64,000 nucleotides of DNA from assembly GCF_000382425.1 (NCBI RefSeq), contig NZ_KB908293.1:1-64000 (forward strand), read 5' to 3'. The notes under the pieces were generated by a model that was not told the DNA's origin, did not search any database, and saw only the letters and a list, made by a program, of their open reading frames with translations. Within the stretch, counting starts at the first letter, position 1. Each line of letters begins with the position of its first letter. The stretch is from Empedobacter brevis NBRC 14943 = ATCC 43319 (GTDB taxonomy: Bacteria > Bacteroidota > Bacteroidia > Flavobacteriales > Weeksellaceae). Positions 34,256 to 44,087 of this stretch are shown in pieces. A program made the translations under genes and the position numbers.

Positions 34256-37057
34256 TTATAAACTTAATGATAAACGTGCAAATGCAAATCGTCCTCCTGT
34301 TCCGAATTGTTGTCCGGTGCGTGAATACACAAAGTATCCCGCTCCTCTATTTCCTCCGATTCTTGTTTCATCAGGATAGATATCAAACAAATTATTTGCT
34401 CCCACAGTTAACGAAATATTTTTGTTGAAAGCATAACCAAAACTCAAATCCGTTACAACTTTTGAACTATATGTTTGTGCATCTGCTAGTGTATTTGTAG
34501 CAGCATCAACTTCACCGAAATAAACATTTCGCAAATAGACATTCCATTTATCCAATGAATAATTCAATGATAAATTAATTTTTGTACGTGGAATGGCAGA
34601 TTCTAAATAAATCCTACTTGAACGATCAAAATAAGTTGATTCTTTTCCTTTCAACAAATCAGAGGCATGTACATCCCCAACAACGTTTGTTTTACTAAAT
34701 GTTGCAGATAAATCTCCGCGTAATTTCCCTGTTCCTATGCGATCTTGGTACGTTAAAACAATGTCCAATCCCTTTGTTTCCGTATCAATTGCATTTGCAA
34801 AGAAACGAGCAGAAGTTGCATTTGCTTGTTGTAATAATTCGTAAATTTCTTTATCCTGAGCAGAAGCAGTCGCAGAATTGCTTCCTGTAAATGCTCCTGT
34901 ATAGATTACCCTGTCATCAATTCGAATGAAGTAACCGTCAACACTCAATTTGAATTTTCCCCAATTTGCTGTAACTCCGGCCGAAACACTTTTCGATTTT
35001 TCTTCGCTCAATTGTGGAATTCCTAATAATTTGGCTGCACGACTGTCGTTAGTAAATGTTCCTGAATTTGAGATTACACCTTCCTGGAAGACACTGGATG
35101 TTGCACTAAAATATAGTTGATGCAAAGACGGAGCTCTAAATCCTGTACTTGCGGCTGCTCTCAATACATAATTTCCTAATTTATAACGTGTCGAAATTTT
35201 TCCGTTCAATGTTGAACCAAAATCTGAATAATCCTCGTAACGAAGTGCTCCGGCAACCAAGAAGTTTTTGGTAAAATTAAATTCTGTATCCAAATATGCT
35301 GCGACAGAATGACGTTTTGCATTCACTTCATTTGCCGGCAAAAATCCTGGAAATGCTTGTGCTCCTCCTGCTAAAGCTGTACCATTTGCTGCAAATAACG
35401 TATTGATGTTCCCGTTAAAATCCGGAATATAAATTGGGCTTCCATTTCCATCTACACCAATTTGTCTTACTTTTCCATAATTAGCATAAGAAGCTTCTTC
35501 ACCTGCAAGAATTTGATAATTCTCGTAACGGAATTCTGTTCCAAATGCAACATTAATTCCCGCTAGAGCATCATCAAAAAAACGTGTAAAATCTAAATTG
35601 GTTGTATTTTGAGTAAAGCGATATCCACCAGCTTCAAAAGAAGTTGGTGAAGCATCTCTCATGGATGCATTTACTGTATTCTTTACTCCAAAATCGATAC
35701 TATTATTTCCGTACGTATTAGAAAAATCTACTTTCCATCCATTGATTTCACTACGAACTCCCGCAGCCAAAGACCGATCATAATTATTTGTTTCAATTAA
35801 AGGTAAATAACCGTTTGGAAAAATGGATGCAACTGTTTGGTGCAATTGAGCCGGCTGACGACGAAACGCCGCAGATTCTCCCAAACGATAATTTAATCCT
35901 CCAAAAGCATAGACCTCCGTTTTTTCAGAAACCGGGAAAAGTGAATTAATAAAAACCGCCCCTCCTTCATTTTTTGATTGTCCAATACGTGAAACATAGT
36001 CACCACGTGTTTGACCACGACGCGCTAATTCCTCTTCAGTTATATCTTTTCCTGTTGGATTTGGATACAAATCAGTACGATTATAATCAGAGAAAATAGT
36101 ACCCGTAAATTCTTTTTGACGATTAAATGGTTGACGCTTATCATAAGAACCTGCAACATTTACAAATCCTCCTTTTTCGCCAACTTTCACCCCATAATTT
36201 ACATTTGCCTGAAATGTTTCACCATCAAAACTATCTTCTGCATTTTTAGAAAGATTTCCTCCATATGAAATTGATGCCCGTAATTTATCCGTTGAATCTT
36301 CTAGGACAATATTAATTACTCCGGCAATAGCATCAGAACCATATTGTGCAGCTGCACCATCACGAAGGATCTCTATTCGTTTGATAGCAGAAGTTGGAAT
36401 TGCATTTAAATCTGTTCCTACAGAACCTTTACCAAACGAACCGTTGATGTTCACCAAGGATGTTGTATGACGACGTTTTCCGTTGATTAAAACCAGAACC
36501 TGATCTGGCCCAAGTCCTCTTAAAGAAGCTGGATCAATGTGATCGGTACCATCTGAAATAACTTGTGTATTTGAACTAAAAGATGGTGCTACATAATTTA
36601 AAATTTGATTCAACGATACTTGCCCAACGTCTTTTGTTACCTCTTTGATATCAATAACGTCTATTGGAGTTGATGAGTCCAGTTGAGTACGGCCAACGCT
36701 ACGAGATCCAATCAGCACAACTTCACTAAGATCAGTTTCTGTATCAATTGATTGAAGAAAGAAATCTAATGAAACTTCATTTTCATCCAGCACATCAAGC
36801 GTTTGTGTTGAGGTAGGCTCTCCAATCTTAGACACGATAATTTCATATTTTCCAGGTTCAAGAACTAATTGGTACAAACCATTTACATCTGTCGTAGTTG
36901 TAATATTAGTTCCTTTTACATTTACAGTTGCATTGTCTATAGGTCCATTAACATCTTCAACAGTACCTGTTACTTTGGTTTGAGCAAACAAAAATGTTCC
37001 TCCGAATAAGGCTGTAAGAAAAAATATTTTTTTGAGTGAGTCGAATTTCTTATTCAT
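34256..37057 (-). CDS. TonB-dependent outer-membrane receptor
   Basis: 933 residues: signal peptide to about residue 25 (FAQ), a carboxypeptidase-regulatory-like domain (about 27-105), a plug domain with SLRGLGPDQVLVLINGKRRH (about 175-194) and RIEILRDGAAAQYGSDAIAG (about 227-246), and a beta-barrel ending in FAFARLSLSL. It is of the classical receptor type rather than SusC. Substrate unknown; the next gene is a secreted gamma-glutamyltransferase, which may point to a peptide-like ligand, but this is only neighbourhood inference. A TAAATTTG promoter box lies just upstream. Confidence 0.94.
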   Translation of the reverse strand: MNKKFDSLKKIFFLTALFGGTFLFAQTKVTGTVEDVNGPIDNATVNVKGTNITTTTDVNGLYQLVLEPGKYEIIVSKIGEPTSTQTLDVLDENEVSLDFFLQSIDTETDLSEVVLIGSRSVGRTQLDSSTPIDVIDIKEVTKDVGQVSLNQILNYVAPSFSSNTQVISDGTDHIDPASLRGLGPDQVLVLINGKRRHTTSLVNINGSFGKGSVGTDLNAIPTSAIKRIEILRDGAAAQYGSDAIAGVINIVLEDSTDKLRASISYGGNLSKNAEDSFDGETFQANVNYGVKVGEKGGFVNVAGSYDKRQPFNRQKEFTGTIFSDYNRTDLYPNPTGKDITEEELARRGQTRGDYVSRIGQSKNEGGAVFINSLFPVSEKTEVYAFGGLNYRLGESAAFRRQPAQLHQTVASIFPNGYLPLIETNNYDRSLAAGVRSEINGWKVDFSNTYGNNSIDFGVKNTVNASMRDASPTSFEAGGYRFTQNTTNLDFTRFFDDALAGINVAFGTEFRYENYQILAGEEASYANYGKVRQIGVDGNGSPIYIPDFNGNINTLFAANGTALAGGAQAFPGFLPANEVNAKRHSVAAYLDTEFNFTKNFLVAGALRYEDYSDFGSTLNGKISTRYKLGNYVLRAAASTGFRAPSLHQLYFSATSSVFQEGVISNSGTFTNDSRAAKLLGIPQLSEEKSKSVSAGVTANWGKFKLSVDGYFIRIDDRVIYTGAFTGSNSATASAQDKEIYELLQQANATSARFFANAIDTETKGLDIVLTYQDRIGTGKLRGDLSATFSKTNVVGDVHASDLLKGKESTYFDRSSRIYLESAIPRTKINLSLNYSLDKWNVYLRNVYFGEVDAATNTLADAQTYSSKVVTDLSFGYAFNKNISLTVGANNLFDIYPDETRIGGNRGAGYFVYSRTGQQFGTGGRFAFARLSLSL

Positions 37058-37078
37058 TTTTTATTTTTAAAAGTCTAG

Positions 37079-37086
37079 CAAATTTA
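37079..37086 (-). promoter_or_regulatory. -7 box for the TonB receptor gene
   Basis: TAAATTTG on the minus strand, 21 bases before the ATG. No distinct TTTG at -33 and no Fur-box-like repeat that I could defend. Confidence 0.5.
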
Positions 37087-37243
37087 TAGACTTTATAGGA
37101 AATAAAAAAAGTCTCCATTAAATAAAATAAAAGAAAACTTTAAATAACAGTGAAATCATAATTTAATCCTGTTAAAAATCAATAAATTAGGATAAAATTC
37201 AATTATAACAAATAGAAAATTATAAAATTAGATTTTTTTTCAA

Positions 37244-37274
37244 TAAAAAAAGGAGCTCAATTGAGCTCCTTTTA
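37244..37274 (-). terminator. terminator of rimP-nusA-infB
   Basis: A perfect 26-base palindrome, AAAAGGAGCTCAA with its complement, flanked by T on the minus strand, about 20 bases after the infB stop. Confidence 0.85.
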
Positions 37275-37292
37275 AAAATTTATATGAATTGA

Positions 37293-40200
37293 TTATTTCA
37301 ATTTCTTTTTAACCTCTACAGTTTCGTAAGCTTCGATAATATCACCTACTTGAATGTCGTTGAAGTTTTTGATGTTAAGACCACATTCGTAACCTTTGTT
37401 CACTTCTTTCACATCATCTTTGAAACGTTTCAATGAAGCCAATTCTCCATCATGAATTACAACACCATCACGGATAATGCGAATTTTAGAGTTTCTGTAA
37501 ACTTTACCATCAAGTACCATACATCCGGCAATTGTACCGACTTTTGTTACTTTGAATGTTTCACGAACTTCAATATTACCCGTTACTTGCTCTTTCAATT
37601 CCGGCGATAACATTCCTTCCATTGCTTCTTTGATCTCTTCGATAGCAGCATAGATAATAGAGTATGTTCTAATTTCAACTTCTTCTTTATCTGCAATATC
37701 ACGAGCAGAGCTACCAGGACGAACATTAAATCCAATAATAATCGCATCAGATGCAGATGCTAACAATACATCAGATTCTGTAATTTGTCCGACACCTTTA
37801 TGTAAGATATTAACAATAATCTCTTCTGTAGATAATTTTTGTAACGAATCTGTTAATGCTTCCACAGATCCATCCACATCTCCTTTCAAGATAATATTTA
37901 ATTCTTTGAAATCTCCTAAAGCAATACGACGTCCAATTTCATCAAGCGTAATGTGTTTTTGTGTACGGATCGTTTGCTCACGCTGCAATTGATCTCTACG
38001 AGATGCAATTTGTTTCGCTTCACGTTCGTCCTCATAAACTTTAAATTTATCACCTGCTGTTGGGGCTCCTGCTAAACCTAAGATTGTAACCGGTGTAGAC
38101 GGTCCTGCAACTTTTACATTGTTACCACGTTCATCTAACATTGCACGAACTTTACCATGATGAGATCCTGCTAACACATAATCTCCAATATGTAATGTCC
38201 CAGTTTGTACAATAATTGTAGAAACATATCCACGTCCTTTATCTAATGCAGCTTCTACCACTGTACCAGATGCTTTACGTGTTGGATTCGCTTTAAGATC
38301 CAGTACTTCAGCTTCTAATAAAACTTTTTCCAATAAATCTTCAACTCCTAAACCAGATTTTGCTGAAATCTCTTGAGACTGATAAGTTCCTCCCCAATCT
38401 TCAACCAATAAATTCATTTGAGCCAATTGCTCTTTTACTTTTTCCGGATTAGCTGCAGGCTTATCTACTTTATTAATTGCAAATACCATTGGTACTCCTG
38501 CTGCTTGTGCGTGAGAAATAGCCTCACGGGTTTGCGGCATGATTTGATCATCGGCTGCAATTACAATAATTGCAATATCGGTTACCTGAGCTCCACGAGC
38601 ACGCATCGCTGTAAAGGCTTCGTGACCAGGCGTATCTAAAAATGCTACACGTTTACCACTAGGTAAAGTTACATTGTACGCACCAATATGCTGTGTAATA
38701 CCTCCTGATTCTCCGGCAATTACATTTGCCTTACGAACATAATCTAATAAAGATGTCTTACCGTGGTCAACGTGTCCCATTACAGTGACAATTGGCGCAC
38801 GACTAACTAAATCTTCCGGGTTATCAATTTCTTCCTCTTCTGTTGAGATTTCCTCTTCGGCATTAGCAAATACAGCTTCAAATCCGAAATCATCGGCAAC
38901 TAATTGAATTGTATCAGCTTCCAGGCGTTGGTTCATTGTTACCATAATTCCCAAAGCCATACAAGCAGAAATAACTTCTGTAACAGAAACATCCATTAAC
39001 GATGCCAATTCATTAACCGTAACAAATTCTGTTACTTGTAATGTTTTGTCCATGTCCATTGCTTCTTGCTCTTGCTCAGCAAACTCACGACGTTCTTTAC
39101 GCTTATCTCTTCTATGTTTCGCTCCTTTAGATCCTTTTCCTTTATTGGTAAGTTTATCTAAAGTGTCTTTAATTTGTTTTTTAACATCTTCGTCAGAAAG
39201 CTCTACCTGAGGAACTCTCGGTCCACGGTTATTTCCACCTCTAAAGTTTCCACCACCTTGTCCTTGACGGTTTCCTCCTTGGCCTCCCTGGCGATTTCCT
39301 CCTTGACCACCTTGGCGGTTTCCTCCTTGACCACCTTGTCCTTGACGGTTATTATTCCCGCCTCCGTGGTTGTTATTCCCACCTTGGCGGTTGTTATTGT
39401 TCCCTCCAGCGTGGTTATTATTTCCACCTTGACGATTATTGTTTCCTCCGTTTTCACCAGATTTAGCAACATCTTCAGGTTTCACATTTTTCTGGATACG
39501 TTTGCGCTTTTTCTTATCAGCAGCATTATTTGCACCTTTCTGATTTCCTTTTTTATCGTCAGATTTTTTCTTATCGAATTTAGATAAGTCAATTTTTGCA
39601 CCTGTAAAATTAGGGCCGTCTAATTTTGTGTAGACAGTTTCAATTTTTTGAGGTTCAACTGCTGCTACTTCTTCAATTTCTTCTTTCTTCACTTCAGGCT
39701 TCGCTTCCGTTTTTACTTCAGGTTTTTTAACCTCTTCCACCTTTTTAGGTTCTTCTTTCTTCACCTCTTTTTTAACTTCCGCCTTAGGTGCTTCCGCCTT
39801 TTTAGGTTCTGCTTGCTCTTTTTTAGGAGCCGGAGAATCTTGTTTTTTAGGTTTTCCTGTATTATTTATTTTATCAAGATCGATTACTTTAATCACTTTC
39901 GGACCTCTTACTTCCTCTTTTGATTCAGTTTTGATTTCCTCCTTTGGAGCTTCTTCTTTCTTGATTTCTTCTTTTTTCACTTCTTCCTTAGCCTCAGGTT
40001 TTACTTCTTTGGCTTTTGGTTTTAAAGCATCTAAGTCTATTTTACCAACAGTCTTTGGTCCTTCCAATTCAACTTTCGTCGTTTCGATAATTTCAGGTTT
40101 CTTTTCTACTGGTTTTTCTGTTGCAGCTTTTGCTTCTGCTTCTTTTTTCTCAGCAGCTTTGATATCCGAAATTTTGTTAATGACTACTTCACCGGAAGCT

Positions 40201-40379
40201 TGCTTTTGTTTAGCATCAGATCGGAACTCATTAACTAAAATATCATAAGTTGGCACATCGATTTTAGAGTTCGGGTTTTTCTCTACAGTTTTTCCTCTCC
40301 CTTCTAAAAAGTCAACAGCTCTATCTATTGATATATTTAATTCTTTTAATACTTTACTTAATCTTATTGTTTCCGACAT
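37293..40379 (-). CDS. infB: translation initiation factor IF-2
   Basis: GTPase that brings fMet-tRNA to the ribosome. 1028 residues: a short N-terminal IF2_N domain (about 1-55), a long Lys/Glu/Pro/Ala-rich region (about 70-300) with repeated KKEE and KPEV-like units, a Gly/Asn/Gln/Arg-rich stretch (309-386) built from GGNNNRQ- and GGQGGNRQ-type repeats, a second IF2_N (about 430-500), then the GTPase with [10 protein letters not shown] (about 528-537), NKVD, and domains II-IV. The disordered N-terminal half is unusually rich in simple repeats. A -7 box at 40409-40416 allows separate transcription. Confidence 0.97.
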   Translation of the reverse strand: MSETIRLSKVLKELNISIDRAVDFLEGRGKTVEKNPNSKIDVPTYDILVNEFRSDAKQKQASGEVVINKISDIKAAEKKEAEAKAATEKPVEKKPEIIETTKVELEGPKTVGKIDLDALKPKAKEVKPEAKEEVKKEEIKKEEAPKEEIKTESKEEVRGPKVIKVIDLDKINNTGKPKKQDSPAPKKEQAEPKKAEAPKAEVKKEVKKEEPKKVEEVKKPEVKTEAKPEVKKEEIEEVAAVEPQKIETVYTKLDGPNFTGAKIDLSKFDKKKSDDKKGNQKGANNAADKKKRKRIQKNVKPEDVAKSGENGGNNNRQGGNNNHAGGNNNNRQGGNNNHGGGNNNRQGQGGQGGNRQGGQGGNRQGGQGGNRQGQGGGNFRGGNNRGPRVPQVELSDEDVKKQIKDTLDKLTNKGKGSKGAKHRRDKRKERREFAEQEQEAMDMDKTLQVTEFVTVNELASLMDVSVTEVISACMALGIMVTMNQRLEADTIQLVADDFGFEAVFANAEEEISTEEEEIDNPEDLVSRAPIVTVMGHVDHGKTSLLDYVRKANVIAGESGGITQHIGAYNVTLPSGKRVAFLDTPGHEAFTAMRARGAQVTDIAIIVIAADDQIMPQTREAISHAQAAGVPMVFAINKVDKPAANPEKVKEQLAQMNLLVEDWGGTYQSQEISAKSGLGVEDLLEKVLLEAEVLDLKANPTRKASGTVVEAALDKGRGYVSTIIVQTGTLHIGDYVLAGSHHGKVRAMLDERGNNVKVAGPSTPVTILGLAGAPTAGDKFKVYEDEREAKQIASRRDQLQREQTIRTQKHITLDEIGRRIALGDFKELNIILKGDVDGSVEALTDSLQKLSTEEIIVNILHKGVGQITESDVLLASASDAIIIGFNVRPGSSARDIADKEEVEIRTYSIIYAAIEEIKEAMEGMLSPELKEQVTGNIEVRETFKVTKVGTIAGCMVLDGKVYRNSKIRIIRDGVVIHDGELASLKRFKDDVKEVNKGYECGLNIKNFNDIQVGDIIEAYETVEVKKKLK

Positions 40380-40408
40380 ATGAAGCTAATCTCTTATTTT
40401 AATGTTTG

Positions 40409-40416
40409 CAAATGTA
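40409..40416 (-). promoter_or_regulatory. possible internal -7 box for infB
   Basis: TACATTTG on the minus strand in the 63-base nusA-infB gap. No -33 TTTG at the usual distance, so activity is uncertain. Confidence 0.35.
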
Positions 40417-40442
40417 TGAATTGTTTATGACTTGAGTGTGAA

Positions 40443-41678
40443 TTAATCTTCAAACTCTTCTTTTAACACACGGATAACGTCTAAAATAGTTTCCTCTTCC
40501 AGATCCGTACGTTTGATTAAGTCATCTACATCTTGTTCCAAAATACTTTTGGCAGTATCTAACCCGATAGCACTAAATGCTTCGATTACCCATGCATCGA
40601 TTTCGTCTGAGAATTCTGATAATTCTACATCCTCGTCTTGGGCTCCTTCTCTAAAAATATCAATTTCCATTCCAACTAACTTAGAAGCTAAACGAACATT
40701 GTAACCTCCTTTACCAATTGCTTTCGATACTTCGTCTGCATTTACGTAAACTAAGGCTTTGTTTTCTTCTTCGTTAATTTCGATATTCGAAATTTTAGCT
40801 GGGCTTAAAGCACGTTGAATAAATAAGCTTTGATTGTTTGTGTAATTAATCACATCGATGTTCTCGTTACGCAATTCACGTACAATAGAATGAATACGAG
40901 ATCCTTTCATTCCCACACAAGCTCCAACCGGATCAATACGGTCATCATAAGATTCTACGGCAACCTTTGCTTTATCTCCTGGAATACGAACCACATTTTT
41001 GATGGTAATTAATCCGTCTAAAATTTCTGGAATTTCTTGTTCAAATAATTTCTCTAAAAATTTTGGTGATGTTCTTGATAAAATAATTTGAGGTTTTGCT
41101 CCTCTCAATTTTACGTCATCTACAACAGCACGCAAAGTGTCTCCTTTTCTGAAAAAATCTGATGGTATTTGATTTTCTTTTGGTAAAATCATTTCATTTT
41201 GTTCGTCATCCATAATAATCACTTGCTTGTGACGTACATAATGGATTTCTCCCGAAACAACTTCTCCAATTAATCCTTTAAATTTCTCATATAAATTAGA
41301 GTTATCATGCTCCATAACTTTAGACACCAATGTTTGGCGCAAAGTTAAAATGGCACGACGACCTAATGCTTCGATCGGAATTTTTTCCGATACTTCTTCA
41401 CCTACTTCGAAATCTGGCTCTATTTTACGTGCTTCAGACAATTCGATATCCGTTGCATCATCTTCAGAAAAACCGTCTTCTACTACGATACGGTTATGCC
41501 AAATCTCTAAGTCTCCTTTATCAGGATTTACAATAATATCAAAGTTATCATCTGTTCCATATTTCTTTTTCAAAACACTTTTTAAGGTTTCTTCTAAGAT
41601 TGCCATCAGCGTAATACGGTCGATGTTCTTATCGTCTTTAAAATCTCCAAAAGATTCAATTAATGCAAGATTGTCCAT
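40443..41678 (-). CDS. nusA: transcription termination/antitermination factor NusA
   Basis: RNA-polymerase-associated factor for pausing, termination and antitermination. 411 residues: N-terminal polymerase-binding domain (about 1-120), S1 domain (about 133-200, GEVVSGEIHYVRHKQVIIM), KH1 and KH2 (about 205-340) with DPVGACVGMKGSRIHSIVREL (GxxG core) and GKGGYNVRLASKLVG. A short acidic helical region with ILEQDVDDLIKRTDLEEE takes the place of the longer E. coli C-terminal repeats. Between rimP and infB, the canonical order. Confidence 0.97.
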   Translation of the reverse strand: MDNLALIESFGDFKDDKNIDRITLMAILEETLKSVLKKKYGTDDNFDIIVNPDKGDLEIWHNRIVVEDGFSEDDATDIELSEARKIEPDFEVGEEVSEKIPIEALGRRAILTLRQTLVSKVMEHDNSNLYEKFKGLIGEVVSGEIHYVRHKQVIIMDDEQNEMILPKENQIPSDFFRKGDTLRAVVDDVKLRGAKPQIILSRTSPKFLEKLFEQEIPEILDGLITIKNVVRIPGDKAKVAVESYDDRIDPVGACVGMKGSRIHSIVRELRNENIDVINYTNNQSLFIQRALSPAKISNIEINEEENKALVYVNADEVSKAIGKGGYNVRLASKLVGMEIDIFREGAQDEDVELSEFSDEIDAWVIEAFSAIGLDTAKSILEQDVDDLIKRTDLEEETILDVIRVLKEEFED

Positions 41679-41692
41679 TAAACTTTAATTTT

Positions 41693-42154
41693 TTAAAAGG
41701 TGACTTTTATAATCGCTTTCTTGATGTCAGCGTAATTTATTTTTTCTTCGTGTTCTACTGTAATTTTACCTTTTCCTATTGGTTTAGGCTCGCGTGCTTC
41801 CCAAAAAATTGTAACACCTTCTTCATCGGCTTCTACAATTTCGCCTTCCATCACTTTATCATCTAACGTGGCTTCTAAAATTCGACCTACATTTTTTGCA
41901 AATTGGCGGGGCATTGTTAAGTTACTTCCTACTCCAGGAGAAGAAACCTCTAATGCAAAATCACATTCTTCTCTATCGAGATTGTGCTCTACATGTCGGC
42001 TTATTCTTACAATTTCTTCGACTGAAAGACCTTCATCTCCATCTGCTAAAATTATAATTTTATCATCCGGAGTGATTTTCCAATCGATTAGAAACAATGA
42101 CGGATTTTCCGCAATTGCTTCATCTATCAGCTGTTTTACTTTACTTGAATCCAT
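41693..42154 (-). CDS. rimP: ribosome maturation factor RimP
   Basis: Cytoplasmic factor for 30S subunit maturation. 153 residues from ATG 42154 (the longer frame to 42160 starts with TTG and adds two residues). The N-terminal alpha/beta domain ends with REECDFALEVSSPGVGSNL (about 77-95; the LEVSSPG signature of the family), followed by a small beta-barrel. First gene of rimP-nusA-infB; promoter box at 42214-42221. Confidence 0.95.
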   Translation of the reverse strand: MDSSKVKQLIDEAIAENPSLFLIDWKITPDDKIIILADGDEGLSVEEIVRISRHVEHNLDREECDFALEVSSPGVGSNLTMPRQFAKNVGRILEATLDDKVMEGEIVEADEEGVTIFWEAREPKPIGKGKITVEHEEKINYADIKKAIIKVTF

Positions 42155-42213
42155 ATACAACGAAAAAGAGAGCTATAACCAGCCCTCCCCCATTTATTTC
42201 TTTAAATTCTCTG

Positions 42214-42221
42214 CAAATATA
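42214..42221 (-). promoter_or_regulatory. -7 box for rimP-nusA-infB
   Basis: TATATTTG on the minus strand, perfect TAnnTTTG, giving a leader of about 55 bases, longer than the others in this window. Confidence 0.55.
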
Positions 42222-42264
42222 GGTAAATATTTTCTATTGACCTAATTTCAATCATTTAATCTGA

Positions 42265-42750
42265 CTAATTCATTAATTGATAAACAAATATTCCTACAAA
42301 AATTAATGTTAAAATAACATCATAACCTGTTGTTAAAATAAAACCGACAAAAGATCCAAACGCTGATTTTAAAGCTGCTTTCGGTTCAGCTGCACTGAAA
42401 ATTAATTCCCCTAATAATGCTCCGATAAATGGACCAATAATAAAACCTATTGGAGGAAAAAACAAACCTATAATTAATCCTATAACAGATCCCCAGATAC
42501 CATATTTGGTTCCGCCTAATTTTTTGGTCATATAAGCAGGCAACAAATAATCTAAAAGCGCTCCGATCAACACAAAAAGCCCTGCAATTATTATTGTTCC
42601 CCAACTGTAACTACAATCTCCACTAAATTTAAAAACCAATAGACCTGCCAATGCTAAAGGCGCACCAGGTAACACCGGTAATACTGTTCCGACTAAGCCC
42701 ACAACTAATAAAATTCCGCTTATAAGATTTAGTATACTATCGTTATCCAT
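42265..42750 (-). CDS. DUF456 family membrane protein
   Basis: 161 residues with four or five membrane helices and many glycines: GTVLPVLPGAPLALAGLLVF (about 25-44), GSVIGLIIGLFFPPIGFIIG (about 89-108; GxxxG spacing) and PFIGALLGELIF. This pattern fits DUF456. Function unknown. I start at ATG 42750; the open frame to 42783 begins with GTG right at the predicted transcription start of the -7 box at 42788-42795, so the shorter form is preferred. Divergent from mscS. Confidence 0.85.
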   Translation of the reverse strand: MDNDSILNLISGILLVVGLVGTVLPVLPGAPLALAGLLVFKFSGDCSYSWGTIIIAGLFVLIGALLDYLLPAYMTKKLGGTKYGIWGSVIGLIIGLFFPPIGFIIGPFIGALLGELIFSAAEPKAALKSAFGSFVGFILTTGYDVILTLIFVGIFVYQLMN

Positions 42751-42772
42751 TATTTTAGTATTTTTAAAACTG

Positions 42773-42780
42773 TAACTTTG
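42773..42780 (+). promoter_or_regulatory. -7 box for the mscS-pdxJ operon
   Basis: TAACTTTG, perfect TAnnTTTG, on the plus strand, 38 bases before the ATG. It lies next to a minus-strand box at 42788-42795, so the two divergent promoters overlap. Confidence 0.5.
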
Positions 42781-42787
42781 CACAAAA

Positions 42788-42795
42788 CAAATCTA
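42788..42795 (-). promoter_or_regulatory. -7 box for the DUF456 gene
   Basis: TAGATTTG on the minus strand; gives a leader of about 30 bases to ATG 42750. Overlaps the promoter region of the divergent mscS gene. Confidence 0.45.
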
Positions 42796-42818
42796 TTTTC
42801 AAACTCAATTGACAGCCT

Positions 42819-44078
42819 ATGCAAGATAAATCTTTTTATGAAGAATTTTCCGATGGAGTAAAGTTTTTTTTCAATCAATATTTTAAAATTGATTTATCTG
42901 AAAACCTTTTTACTTTCTTGGAAATCGTTTCATGGATTGCCATTTTATTTATCATTGATTTTCTTTTAAGAGCAACGTTAATTCCTCTTATTAAAAAAGT
43001 AAGTCGTTTTACTGAAAACGACTGGGTAAAATTCTTGTACACAAACAAATTTTTTATTTCAACCATTCATCTCATCCCGATTAGTTTTGCACTGAGCATG
43101 AATGTTATTTTGTTCAAAAATGATGGAAATATTTTTCATGTCGTTCAACGAATTACACAACTTATTTCCTTAATTGTTTTTACACAACTTATTTTCAGAG
43201 TCATCAATACCATTATTGATGTCTACAATGAAGAAAATAGTTACACCACTGTCGGTGTAAGAACTTTTGGCCAAATGCTAAAATTTATCATCACTTTTTT
43301 CTCTATTCTTTCTGGAATAATGATTTTGTTTACCGTAGATAAGAATACCATTATTACAGTTCTCGGAGCTTTAACAGCTGCTGTTTTATTAATTTTCCGC
43401 GATGCTATTTTCGGGTTTGTTTCGGGTTTGCAAATTTCATATTCCAAAATTGTAAAGGTTGGAGATTGGATCACTATTTCGAAAGGAGATATTGAAGGAA
43501 CCGTAAAAGAAATTAATATTAACCTTGTTAAAATAGAAAAATTTGATAAATCTATTGCAACTGTACCGACAGTAGATTTGGTTTCATCTCAAGTCACCAA
43601 TCATATGGCCATGTTAGCAACCGGAACCAGGCAAATAAAACGTTCGGTTTCATTTAATGTGAATTCATTTCAGTTTTGTAATGAAGACATGTTGAATCGA
43701 TTTGAAGACATCACTTTAATCCATCGTTATATTCAGCAAAAACGGGAAGAAATTACGCTTTTCAATAGAGCCATAGAAAATTCAGACCTCGATATTAATG
43801 GTAAAAACTTAACCAATATTGGTGTTTTTAGAATTTATGTGGAAAATTATTTAAAAAGTTTAAAAACCGTTTCTCAAAATGATCCGATTATTGTGAAACA
43901 ACTGCCGGTTTCTTCTCTTGGAATGCCATTGGAAATTAGTTGTTTTACAACATCAGCAAATAATTTAGAATTCGAACGAATTCAATCTGATATTTTCGAC
44001 CATTTGTTAACAGCTTGTCGTAAATTTGACTTGGAAATTATGCAAAGCATTTCGCTTTCTGATATTAAAAAATTATAA
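42819..44078 (+). CDS. MscS-family mechanosensitive ion channel
   Basis: 419 residues, inner membrane. Four or five hydrophobic segments in the first 210 residues; the pore-lining helix is VLGALTAAVLLIFRDAIFGFVSG (about 186-208), followed by the MscS beta domain with VGDWITISKGDIEGTVKEIN (about 218-237; GDWI and EGTVxEI are typical). The C-terminal domain includes a long insertion (about 290-370) compared with small MscS. It protects against osmotic downshock in the known members. Starts an operon with pdxJ 9 bases downstream. Confidence 0.92.
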   Translation: MQDKSFYEEFSDGVKFFFNQYFKIDLSENLFTFLEIVSWIAILFIIDFLLRATLIPLIKKVSRFTENDWVKFLYTNKFFISTIHLIPISFALSMNVILFKNDGNIFHVVQRITQLISLIVFTQLIFRVINTIIDVYNEENSYTTVGVRTFGQMLKFIITFFSILSGIMILFTVDKNTIITVLGALTAAVLLIFRDAIFGFVSGLQISYSKIVKVGDWITISKGDIEGTVKEININLVKIEKFDKSIATVPTVDLVSSQVTNHMAMLATGTRQIKRSVSFNVNSFQFCNEDMLNRFEDITLIHRYIQQKREEITLFNRAIENSDLDINGKNLTNIGVFRIYVENYLKSLKTVSQNDPIIVKQLPVSSLGMPLEISCFTTSANNLEFERIQSDIFDHLLTACRKFDLEIMQSISLSDIKKL

Positions 44079-44087
44079 TACAAAATC

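Noticed and set aside
39174-40248. Several long frames antisense to infB
   Set aside because: They mirror the repetitive Lys/Glu and Gly/Asn codons of the IF-2 N-terminus; composition (Ser/Thr/Leu/Phe repeats) is an artefact.
41330-42245. Plus-strand frames opposite nusA and rimP
   Set aside because: Shadows of well-identified genes, without family resemblance or promoter.
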